64,000 bases of DNA from Glomus cerebriforme (taxonomy: Eukaryota; Glomeromycota; Glomeromycetes; Glomerales; Glomeraceae), in NCBI GenBank assembly GCA_003550305.1, contig QKYT01000072.1, positions 194,231-258,230 on the forward strand. Direction: 5' to 3'. The notes beneath the pieces are model-generated. The model was given only the letters and a program-made list of their open reading frames with translations. It ran no database searches and had not been told where the DNA came from. The position numbers and the translations under genes are program-made. How positions within the stretch are numbered: position 1 is the first letter of the stretch; each line of letters opens with the position of its first letter. Shown here piece after piece: positions 42,986 to 51,901 of the stretch.

Positions 42986-44356
42986 CTATGCAACTATCTC
43001 AATTTTATGCTGTTCACATTTAATAAAATAAGATCCTGCTTTATACATACCTTCTATTTCATCATCATCATGACCTAATTTGCATAATGGGCAGATATAA
43101 TCCCCGCATGATGTCTCATCAGTAATCCCATAATAATCAAAATTTTCACTACTACATTCTCTATATAGATTAGGATATTGATCCAATATCTTGTTGCAAA
43201 AATAGGAATGATCATAAGCTGGCTTAGATTGGGATGCAGATGATACACTTGCTTGAAACATGTCTGATGAAATCATTTCTGGTAAAGCATTTGGCTGAGA
43301 GAACGTTAGTATTTCAGCTGGTATGGTTTGAGATGCATTTATGATTTTTTTGCTAGTTATATGACCCATGCTTAGCAGTGTAATCAGAGCAGTTGTGTCA
43401 CTAGTGATCATTTCTGAAGTCACATGACTCTGATTATGAACATTGTTCATGGTTTTATTGGTGACAGTTAAGTTCACTCGATCTATAATGTACTGAATTT
43501 GAAGGTTAGTGAGTCTGGAAATACTGTCAGCACTATAGGTAACCTGATTAACCATATGTCATCCTATACTTTTAATCTTTTTCAGAGTTATAGGATCGTA
43601 ATCATATCCAAATAGCTTATTGATCTTCCTTGCTTTGCTTGTTATCTTGCGCAAATATTCATTAGAAATGCCTGAAAGGTATGGTTTCATTTTATTATAA
43701 ATCTGAAACCTTGCTGTCTTATCCTTAAGATTTTTATTTTCAGATCTGAGCTTCATGACCTTATCTTCGAATCTTTCAAAGTAGCGATCCCAAGATAAAA
43801 TCTCTTCCTGCTTAGCTTTGATCAAATTTTTCCTTACTATACTTGCTTGATGAAATAAACGGGCAAGCTCTTCTGTGACAGGCAAAGAATTAGAATGCTC
43901 TCTATCAATAAATTCAGTTTTAATAAATTCCCTCTGGAAATCATCCACCAGAAATCCTTGTAATAAGTCTCGTACAATTTCAGTTACTAAGTCTGAATTT
44001 GATTCTCTCTGGGAAACATTCTCATTAAGTCTTTCAGGCATTTCTTGCACAGAATTTTCCAATGAAATCTTTTCTTGATCGTGAACAATGTTCACAGTTT
44101 TTGTGTTACTTTCATTTTCATCATGGTTTCTTAGAGAAGTTTCTGTAACATATAATAAGTCAGAAGGGACAGTTGACTCACGCTGAATTTTCTTCTCTTT
44201 GTTACGTTGCCTTATCTCATCACTAACCCTTTTCTTATATATCTCATCCAAGAAATCATCCGTCTCTTTATCCTCCAATGACTTAGTTTTTGTGCGAATA
44301 GATTTGCATACATTAGAATTAAATGTGCTATCAGATGTATTTAATGGGTTTGCCAT
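42986..44356 (-). pseudogene. Helical protein with C-terminal zinc ribbon, split by one TGA
   Basis: One frame of 457 codons interrupted only by a TGA at 43,556-43,558. The first part (MANPLNTSDSTFNSN to PITLKKIKSIG) is charged and helical, with LARLFHQASIVRKNLIKAKQ and EILSWDRYFERFEDKVM. The second (HMVNQVTYSADSISRLTNLQ) continues the same protein and ends in a zinc ribbon: SCGDYICPLCKLGHDDDEI and AGSYFIKCEQHKIEIVA. The Tyr-Ser-Ala-Asp-x-Ile-Ser junction is, from memory, internal in homologues, so the TGA is a nonsense change and not a gene end. Both halves contain an in-frame copy of a short palindromic repeat encoding KTVNIVHDQ or KTMNNVHNQ. Role unknown. Confidence 0.6.
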
Positions 44357-44457
44357 CTTTTCTAATTTACCCAGGCGAACAATATTGTTGGGGTTCTCGA
44401 CAGAGCTGGCATTGGCCGATAATTATTTGATTTCCTTAATATCATCATCCATTTTGG

Positions 44458-44687
44458 AGGACGTCTAAAGCGGAGTAGAATCACGTGATCATAGTGAATA
44501 TCTATCACCCCTACATCACACCTTCATTTTCCATTTTTCCTAAGTATTCTAGGGACTTAGAATTTTTTCGATAGGTGAAATCCTATTTATCACCTGTTAT
44601 TTATCACATGCATAATTTCTTAATGCCATAATTCTGGCCAAAAATTTTACAAAAATCACGTGATTCTGCTCCGCTTTAGACGTACCT
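44458..44687. mobile_element. MITE with ~30-bp inverted ends and perfect 9-bp target duplication
   Basis: Left end AGGACGTCTAAAGCGGAGTA then GAATCACGTGAT. The right end is the complement with one extra base and one mismatch. Flanked by CCATTTTGG on both sides (44,449-44,457 and 44,688-44,696). A 9-bp duplication is typical of Mutator-like elements. The interior, with TTTCTTAATGCCATAATTCT, matches repeats near 9,000-9,050. It splits the 3' end of the coiled-coil gene on the minus strand. Confidence 0.9.
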
Positions 44688-44901
44688 CCATTTTGGTAAT
44701 AAGGTTGGTCTTTTCTTTATCTCTCTGCTCTAGTCTCGTGAACCTAGCTTCATATTCTTTCAAAACGCACCTTAACTTTGCATTCTCAGCTTTGACCTCT
44801 GCATTCTCATCCATAACCTTGATATATTTGGCCTTAACCTCAGCATTCTCAGTTTCAAGCTCAATGATACGTTGTCTTAATGAATCAAGTTCAGATGACA
44901 T
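44688..44901 (-). pseudogene. Short coiled-coil protein, 3' end interrupted by the MITE
   Basis: Starts MSSELDSLRQRIIELETENA at 44,901 and continues with ENAEVKAKYIKVMDENAEVK and LEQRDKEKTNLITKME in clear heptads, with an imperfect internal repeat ENAEVKA. The frame reaches the MITE at 44,687. On the other side of it (44,457 and below) a MDDDIKEIK-like reading ends in a stop, so only the last few residues were displaced. About 80 residues, predicted to be a dimeric coiled coil. Function unknown. Confidence 0.6.
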
Positions 44902-45129
44902 GATAATATTTTAATGCTCTATAATGCTAGTATTCAAAATCAGAAAAATATGTAGGCCATTTTGGCTGATTGTAAACATTGTTCACAGTTTTGCCAAGAA
45001 ATTTTTTATTATTACATGTGAAAAAATAAATACATAGTTTGGGACAAATGTTTAAGACAACACCAGTTAGTACTCTGGAGTAATACATCCCTTTCGGCTG
45101 TGATAAGACTCTAGTTATTTCTCTCTTTC

Positions 45130-45330
45130 TCAGTGACGATAAATTTTTTTGGCATGCTTGGAGCAATAACCCGTATAAGATAATGTAGGTTTGTCGCATA
45201 TTCTATATGGAGATTTTAGCATATTATTTGCACTCGATTTCCAGTGGAGCGAGCATTTCACTAAGCGAGTGCAGACTCGGCTACAAGTGCTCCCATTTTT
45301 TCTAATATGTGGGCAGGTAAGACAATCCAT
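45130..45330 (-). CDS. Small Cys/His-rich protein
   Basis: A 66-residue uninterrupted frame: MDCLTCPHIRKNGSTCSRVC, VKCSLHWKSS, YRICDKPTLSYTGYCSKHAK, ending KKIYRH. Eight Cys and four His occur in Cys-x-x-His and Cys-x2-4-Cys spacings, which suggests two small zinc knuckles. It resembles the frame at 21,487-21,765 near the other end of the element. It is divergent from the gene at 45,447, with 116 bp between the starts. Possibly a nucleic-acid- or protein-binding regulator; no family recognised. Confidence 0.5.
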   Translation of the reverse strand: MDCLTCPHIRKNGSTCSRVCTRLVKCSLHWKSSANNMLKSPYRICDKPTLSYTGYCSKHAKKIYRH

Positions 45331-45446
45331 TTATTATATTCTTGCGCCTTTCTCATTATAGAATTTAAATTTCAAAATAAAAAATCTGAATTGAACTTAG
45401 GTGGAAAAAGTATATCATAAATGAAAAATATATATCACATCATACT

Positions 45447-45998
45447 ATGGACACGCAAAAAACAGTACTTAATATTTTAACAGACCGATGGATCGATCCA
45501 AATGGAAAGCTATTCCAGAAGTTGATTCATGAAGGTTATAAATATGTTGATAGACTTTCAGATTATTTAGAAGATATTGGAACTATATATATAACTGAAT
45601 TTGAGCTAGATCCCTTAGCCGACTTTTACTATCTGGCTCTAATTCTACCTTTATCTATCCTAGCTAATAAATTAGATATTTGTAAAAAGATTCCTATTAG
45701 TGTAGAATCTGCTGTTATGGGAGGAATAAGTCTATTTACTCTAGAAAAAAATAAACGATCTTCACTCCAGAATCTAATCCAAATGAACTATTCCATTGAT
45801 AACTTAACTACGTTAATAGGAATAACTTGGGAGCAAGAAAAAATGAAAACTTGGAGGAATGACACGCTTATGAAATTCCTCCATCTTCCGGATTTAGTGC
45901 TTTCAAAATATAAACCAAATGCATTATACAACACATTCACAAAAACAGATGTTTTAGAGCCGGAGCATATATTAGCTCTAACACGGCTACTCAGTTAA
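45447..45998 (+). CDS. Intact 183-residue element protein, unknown
   Basis: A full-length frame with no stop, unlike most of its neighbours: MDTQKTVLNILTDRWIDPNG, YVDRLSDYLEDIGTIYITEF, LDPLADFYYLALILPLSILA (hydrophobic, one possible membrane-associated helix), AVMGGISLFTLEKNKRSSLQ, IGITWEQEKMKTWRNDTLMK, ending LEPEHILALTRLLS. Mixed alpha-helical composition. No motif I recognise. Its preservation in a decayed element is worth noting. Confidence 0.6.
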   Translation: MDTQKTVLNILTDRWIDPNGKLFQKLIHEGYKYVDRLSDYLEDIGTIYITEFELDPLADFYYLALILPLSILANKLDICKKIPISVESAVMGGISLFTLEKNKRSSLQNLIQMNYSIDNLTTLIGITWEQEKMKTWRNDTLMKFLHLPDLVLSKYKPNALYNTFTKTDVLEPEHILALTRLLS

Positions 45999-46138
45999 AA
46001 TTCGATTACAATACAAATTTGTTTATAGCCTTGGAATGGCAGTTCCATGACTATATATTTTTTCACATATCATATATACCTGTAAAATTCAATTTTTTTA
46101 TTATTATATACAAAAAATAAATACAAATATTTAGGACT

Positions 46139-46396
46139 TTATTTACCCAGGATACATGATTGTTTTATGCTAGTTTCAGAGGAACTACTCTTGGATGAAC
46201 TTAATTCAGATAAACTAGTCTCAGAGAAACTACTCTCAGATGACGAACTAGACTCAGAAGAGCTTGATTCAGATGAACTAGTGTCAAATGAGCTTGATTC
46301 AAATGAACTAATCTTAGACAAAGTAGACTTAGGCGGAATATTAGTTAAGACTGTCAGATGCTTTATCCTGAATGCCTTCAGCTAGTCACTTTCCAT
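46139..46396 (-). pseudogene. Serine-rich low-complexity small protein
   Basis: Starts MESD, a TAG, then LKAFRIKHLTVLTNIPPKST, followed by about 45 residues of Ser with Glu, Asp and Phe (FESSSFDTSSSESSSSESS), ending SIKQSCILGK. 86 codons with one stop. The Ser/Glu run comes from a degenerate GAACTAGACTCA-like repeat. Such acidic Ser tracts are often phosphorylated, but no function can be assigned. Confidence 0.35.
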
Positions 46397-46473
46397 TTTG
46401 ATTATTTATTTGATAAACTTAATATCTTTAACTGAAAAATATGTAAAGCACCTAGCTTGATTACTTCAGACTA

Positions 46474-46895
46474 CTAAGCACTTAACCTTTCTCGGTTATA
46501 AGGGACATCCTTTCGCTCTCTTATTACATGTGTATCAACTGAATCAGATTCTTCGAAAGACTCAGACAAATAGGCGGAACTCTTACTTTTTTCATTAATC
46601 AGTGAGGAAACTATTTCATGTATTAAGTCGATCATAGCTTCCCTATATACATATTCGTCCAGATCTTCTATTTCAGCTTCCAATGAATTGACTCTTCTTT
46701 TAAACTTTATATGTTCAAAATGATAATTTTCTAATTGGTTTCGAGTCCCAAAATCTGTCTAGAGAGTGCTTTATATGCTCTTGTATTCTGCTCATCCAGT
46801 TCAAATAATTGGGCTATTTTTTCTGTACATCTGATAACTTCCTGCTCGCTAGCTATATTGTCAGATGAATGCTTTTAATCAGTTACTATTTTCAT
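46474..46895 (-). pseudogene. Small acidic helical protein
   Basis: Starts MKIVTD at 46,895 with an early TAA, then EQEVIRCTEKIAQLFELDEQ, a frameshift near 46,740, then QLENYHFEHIKFKRRVNSLE, AEIEDLDEYVYREAMIDLIH, EIVSSLINEKSKSSAYLSES, ending in a charged tail at 46,474. Predicted coiled coil in the middle. No family recognised. Confidence 0.4.
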
Positions 46896-47000
46896 AATAT
46901 TTTATATATGATATATCTTGCCTCAAATGAAAAAATAAAATTAATAAATGATATCAGACTGATAAATCAGTTCTCCTGATCCTCTAACCCATATATGTGA

Positions 47001-48140
47001 TTAGTTTTCATCAGAAATCCAGAATGGTTTTGCTTGATCATAAGGTTGCCTCCTCCTTCTGAAATTAACTATAGTATATCTATTAGATGGAGAAGTATGG
47101 TTGTCAGGACTGTGGTGAAGTGCTTCACTGGCATAAGTATTGGCTTTTGACAGATTTTTAGACCCATGCACTATAGAAGCAAACACCGCCCCTAATTTGT
47201 GCAAAGAACTAGGGAGTAGTGGTTCATAAGGTTTAGGAACATATTCATTTTTTTTCAGAAATGAACTTAAGTATGTCGATCCAGGCTTTCCTGGATCTTT
47301 TAACACTCCAAAAATGATTGCTTCCTGAATCCATGTAAGCAATTGTCTTGCTCGCTTCTCATTTTTTTTCAGTGATCTAAACACCTGAGAAATATCCTAT
47401 TGGCCTCAGTTTTTTGCGTATTCAGTTACACTTCCATTTGCTATGCGCAAGTTTTTAATTTCAGCAGGGCGGATACAGAGCATGATCATTATATCAGCTA
47501 GGGCCTGTTTATCGGGTGTGTTAGACACAACATACAAATCTAGCCGTTCCTTAACTGATTCTAATGAGAAGTAGTCCAGATAATGAAGTCCTTCATTTTT
47601 ACATTGCTCAGTACACTCCTGTTGAATTTTATTAGATACTCTGGTTATCTCCAGAATCTTGGTAGTAGAGATTATTTTTTCTGGAACATTGAAGGTTCGC
47701 AATTCTCTTTAAAGCCTGGAGAGACGTGATAAGGTGATGACAGGATCAGAAGTAGTTTCGACTAAGGTTCTAGATATCGTTTTTACATCTCTTTCACTAA
47801 GATTATTCCGAACAATACGCTAAGCCATTTCTTTAATAGTCTCCCCTTCTGGAACGTTATCAGAAACTAGACTAATATTCACTTCAGCTTCTAATCCTAG
47901 TTCCTCTAGAACTGGTACTTGACTTATGTACTGCCCAATTTTCTGGTCAGGAATCAATGTGAATGCCTGTTCTTTGCTAAATTTATACCCTTTTTGTAGA
48001 TGATTACAAGCCTGGTGCCTTTTCTCTCTATCATCTCCTAAGAGGTCATGTATTTCTGACGCATACTAACTGAGCTCTTCGATACTCATCTCATTGGTGA
48101 GTTGGTAGTCTGTAATGAACTTGGTTGTAATTGCAGACAT
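47001..48140 (-). pseudogene. Tyrosine-recombinase-like protein
   Basis: One frame of 380 codons from MSAITTKFITDYQLTNEMSI, broken only by stops at ELS*, EMA*, SRL* and two near YAKN*GQ*, with no frameshift. The C-terminal half has the ordered landmarks of a tyrosine recombinase catalytic domain. These are Arg224 in MLCIRPAEIKNLRI (Arg-x-x-Glu-Ile), then LLPSSLHKLGAVFASIVHG at the place of the HxxR box (the Arg position reads His here), then ALHHSPDNHTSPSNRYTIVN, where a His-x9-11-Tyr spacing gives Tyr355 as candidate nucleophile. About 130 residues separate Arg and Tyr, as in the family. The N-terminal ~200 residues would be the core-binding part. These enzymes integrate or resolve DNA by a 3'-phosphotyrosine link. 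Finding one alongside a DDE integrase is unusual. The assignment rests on motif spacing only. Confidence 0.6.
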
Positions 48141-48385
48141 GATGTGATATGTAGAATATGTGTGGTAGTTAGATTAATCTGTAGTATTCAGATTATATTA
48201 AGTGGGCAAAGTTCAATTCGAAAAAAATATTCTGTAATTTCACTACCTCATGGTCAGTAAAAACTATCGGAGGGTTAGAGAAGCGAAAAAAATAATAATA
48301 ATTTGGAATTTTATATTGCCTAGTTGTAAAGAATGAAAGTCCCATCCCTACTAATATTAATTAACCCACTCTTATTCGCTCCTTA

Positions 48386-51326
48386 CTAAAGCATACCATT
48401 CTCCTGGAGTATGCTTACATTTTTTTGCCACTCCTTATCATTGTAAATATACTCCCAGGGTTTTTCCACATTCTTGAACTCCCAGAGATATATTTCTTCG
48501 CTTATTAACTTTTCCCTTCTAGTCATATAAAATAAATCGTTCAGGTCCATATTTTTTTTTCTAGCAAATTTGATGACTTCTGCATTTACCATCATCCTGT
48601 CTCGATATTTCTAGAACCGATCAATATCTTTTTCTGTGATAGTCATGAAGATATCTGGATCCTCACCATGATCGATAGCCCATTTTCTGAGACGCTCTTC
48701 ACGTTGAGCTCTGGCAGATAATATTTCATTACTACTGGATTTTGGTGTTTTCCTCACATTACTAATAAGCTTGATAGGCTTGGGAGGTTTATTAGTTTCA
48801 GGCTTATTAGATAGTTCAGAAGTCTTAGAAGCCTCAGAAGTTCCAGATGTTGAGGCAACTAGAACTTCGGTTGCTATATAGTCAAAAAGGGCTTGGGATG
48901 AATCATCCTATTTATCCTCCTTCTTATCTTTGCTAGGAAAGGGTACAATCTTTTCTTTGGAGGATATAGTTGGTATTATTTTAGGCGGAACTTCTGGGAC
49001 ATTGAATATGGGTATGTCTGTGCCTCTGTGGCCTCATTGGCCGGCAACTCATCTTGAGGTGTGTCAGAAAATTCTTCCATATCACCTAAGCCAGATTCAT
49101 GAAGCTTAGCTATGATTTTGGAGCGGTCGAGAATATACTGCCACTCTCTTTTTCCACCACTTGCCCTCTTGCATTCGATATTAATCTGTGAGAATTTTTT
49201 GCCAAGGATGTTGTTAGAAAATGGCTTTTCGTCATTCCCTCCACACCATTCAACATAGTTCTGGTATAATGATGTACAACTTGGCTTGGCTACTTGATCC
49301 TCACTCCATAAGAAAATATAGTTAATTATAAATCAAATGGGATTGAGAAGTTAGTCTCGCATTATATCTGATTTCATTTTAGTTGCAGGAATTTCTTGTG
49401 GATTAAAATCTGAGATATCTAGACTAAGAAGATATTTCATAACTACATCAGGTGCATCAGAATGGTCAAGTATATTTCCTAGTCTTTTGAAATACTTTGT
49501 ATTTCCTCTACAGCATGTAGAGACATTAAAACAAACTACACGAGAATTACCTATGTCTATTTTGAGTGGCACATCCTAATTACTAGTAATCATATATCTG
49601 GTGAAATCTTTTAATCATTTAGTTTCAAGACCTTTACGTTCTATAGCAACTCTTCCTTCTGTTATGAAAGATTTGAGATGTTCGTTAAACTTATGCCATT
49701 TCCCACTAGACATTCTAGTCTCATTCATAATGATAAGTTTTCGAGCTTGAATGGCACTATTAAATCACCCAAGAATTTTTTCTAAATCTGATGTTGCGAA
49801 ATGGAGATGTGGTCCTAAGACTTTATCTTCAATAAAATCTGTAATAATATTTTTTCTGCACTGTTGTAAAGTGAATTTTAGTACTAAGATTGATCGGGAC
49901 TTCTGTTGTGGTTTCTGCACTAAAAAGGCCCACCAGTTTCAGATATACTCATTAAGAACTTCATTTCCATCGCAAACTATATTTTTTACATGCCAAAAAA
50001 TTGGATCCATAATTTCTTTGTTAATATCCATCATTGGCTTAGCCAAAAATCCTAGGAAAAGGTTAAAGAATTCTGTGTTTGGTTAAGAAATGCTTATGGA
50101 ATATAGGAGGAAATCATAATCTGTGTAAACTATTAGATCTTTAATAACTGCCTGATTTATCAATGATTTTAACTTCACTGCTTCACCCTCATATTCGATT
50201 ATTTTAATCTCAAACTTGGCAATCTTTAATTCAGGTCCCATATCAAAATAAAGTCCATTCTCTAAATCTTTATACTTTAATATCCATATCAATATTTTCT
50301 TCAAAAAATAGGCAACAGTTGATTGGATTGCTCCATAAACTTCAGAACGGGAATATTTCTTACCTGAAGTACACATACATATTAAATTCTACTACACGAA
50401 ATGATCATTTGGGTTTAAAATTCTAGATTGTTCTAATCTTACTGGAGCTGGTAGGTTTTTTTTCTGACTCAAGGCCGATTCGCTAAGAGCAAGCTTTATT
50501 GAAGACTTTCTTTCACCTGATGGCTTTTCTTGATCTGCACGGTAACAATGAAAACTATAGAATTTTTTATATCGAATAATATATGCATTTTCGTTGATAT
50601 GTTTCTAATTACATAATGAACAATATGATGGACTTATACGTTTAAGGGGAAAGATATTAGGAGATGAGTCTGATGGAAATAAAAGGTTAAATCCCTCAAT
50701 ACTAGCCTCTTGGAGCAATTTCTCTACTAGTTCAAGCTCGAGCTCAAGTTCAGCTTCAGTGGTTTTGTTATTTATAATATTACATCTTCTGACTTCTGGC
50801 TCTGAAAGAGCTAAGAAAGGACTTTTTACGATTTCTGATTCATCATTGGGTGGGCAGATCATGAAGTCAAAGACCGATCCATCTTTTAGATGAATAGCCT
50901 TTTTCACACGAACGTGTTCTTCCATTTTTTCATTGTATTTGGATAAACTAAGCATTTTCAATAAAAATGAAGATTTGTTTGCTATATTATCAATAATACT
51001 ATTTGCCTGTAGAGTCACCAGAAGTTTTTTACAAATAAGCTCAGTAAAGATAGCGATCCAAGCAATATTTGGAAGTCTCATGCCAGTAGTAGAAATAGGA
51101 GAGACATTTTTTTTGCATCACTACTGCTGGCAATTGTTAAAGTTTTATGATTCCATTCCAGAAATATTTCACGACATGTCTTTATAAAAGCAAGAGATAG
51201 GTGATTTGCTATATCTTTGCATATTAACTTAAGCTCAATAGTATCAAGCACTTCTTGTGGTAAATCAAAATCTATAATAGGCCAGAGTGACTCATCTCCA
51301 TCAATGAATTCGAAGAAGAAAAGCAT
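48386..51326 (-). pseudogene. Primase (AEP-like) plus SF3 helicase replication protein
   Basis: Starts MLFFFEFIDGDESLWPIIDF at 51,326, right at the inner edge of the terminal repeat. Asp-Phe-Asp in PIIDFDLP matches the metal-binding DxD of archaeo-eukaryotic primases, and TLTIASSSDAKKMSL the following S-x-H region. Next come RLPNIAWIAIFTELI, GSVFDFMICPPND, a zinc-like ISPSYCSLCN, and FWHVKNIVCDGNEVLNEYI before the helicase. Walker A lies in ILVLKFTLQQCRKNIITDFI (Gly of GKN changed to Arg), Walker B in KLIIMNET, and motif C in YMITSN followed by DVPLKIDIGNSRVVCFNVS. A D5-type C-terminal domain follows (SLYQNYVEWCGGNDEKPFSN, GGKREWQYILDRSKIIAKLH), then a Ser/Pro/Lys-rich tail ending KNVSILQENGML at 48,386. 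Many TGA/TAG/TAA stops; frameshifts near 51,090 and 48,990. It would open and prime the DNA for the element's polymerase. Confidence 0.85.
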
Positions 51327-51696
51327 GGTATTTAGATTATATGTGTATGGTAATTAGATTATATTGTAGCAATAAAAGTATATTAGCATAAAAAACATGA
51401 ATATCAAGAAAGACTTAAAGACATAGCTAGAACGTAAAAGTGATATAGGAAATAATAAAATGTTAGATTATATGTGATATTTAGACCATATCATTTAGAT
51501 TATATGTGGTAATTAGATCACATCATTTAGATTATATGTGATATTCAGATTATATGTGATATTTAGATTATATGTGATATTTAGATTATATGTGATATTT
51601 AGATCATATGTGATATTCAGATTATATGTGATACTGTAATCTAGGGTAAGTGAAATACCACATGTGATATAATTATATCATATGTGGTATCCCACT
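51324..51696 (-). repeat. Right terminal inverted repeat (~373 bp)
   Basis: Inverted counterpart of 19,900-20,200. It carries four additional 18-bp ATCACATATAATCTAAAT-type units (about 72 bp), which accounts for the length difference. Its last 48 bp are again a near-perfect palindrome. Its inner limit coincides with the start codon of the primase-helicase gene. Confidence 0.95.
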
Positions 51697-51897
51697 GAAT
51701 TAAAATCAAAACAAGTTGTAGCATTTCCTTTCAAATTATTATTACGTAGCAATCTTTCAATTACTAGAGAAATCAGATTTAGTATTGTATCTTGTGTGTC
51801 TAAAGGTTTTTTTTTAAAAGATATTAAAGACACTGAAATAGTTAATACAAATAATCACCAAGATTTTTTCAATGCTAAAGACCTAAATTTAAAATGA
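51697..51897 (+). pseudogene. 3' part of the interrupted 2OG-Fe(II)-oxygenase-like gene
   Basis: After the duplicated GAATT the frame reads LKSKQVVAFPFKLLLRSNLS, then ITREIRFSIVSCV. The Arg-x-x-Arg-Phe-Ser-Ile-Val strand is the usual C-terminal core segment, although the His of the iron site (expected in an LLLHGN-like context) reads Arg-Ser-Asn here. It joins in phase to the fragment ending at 19,899. The tail after 51,790 is divergent. Confidence 0.5.
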
Positions 51898-51901
51898 ACT
51901 T

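Larger units (their letters stand above)
19900..51696. mobile_element. Complete 31.8-kb Polinton/Maverick-like virus-like element
   Basis: Bounded by inverted terminal repeats that begin AGTGGGATACCACATGTG at the left, with the complementary CATATGTGGTATCCCACT at the right. It is flanked by the direct repeat GAATT (19,895-19,899 and 51,697-51,701). Removing the element and one GAATT joins two fragments of the same reading frame in phase, which fixes both ends to the base. Contents that define the class are a family B DNA polymerase, a retroviral-type DDE integrase and an A32/HerA-type packaging ATPase. Extra genes are a primase plus SF3 helicase, a Gag/retropepsin protein, a tyrosine-recombinase-like protein and nucleases. 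Known Polintons are 15-40 kb with 5-6-bp duplications. Nearly every gene has nonsense mutations, so the copy is inactive. No jelly-roll capsid gene was recognised. Host-like DNA and a MITE are nested inside. Confidence 0.92.

Noticed and set aside
49751..50086. Plus-strand 111-codon ORF.
   Set aside because: Antisense shadow of the SF3 helicase motifs on the minus strand.
51440..51640. CRISPR-like array (regular 18-bp repeats).
   Set aside because: Units are contiguous or nearly so, without unique spacers. They are part of the terminal inverted repeat of a eukaryotic element.
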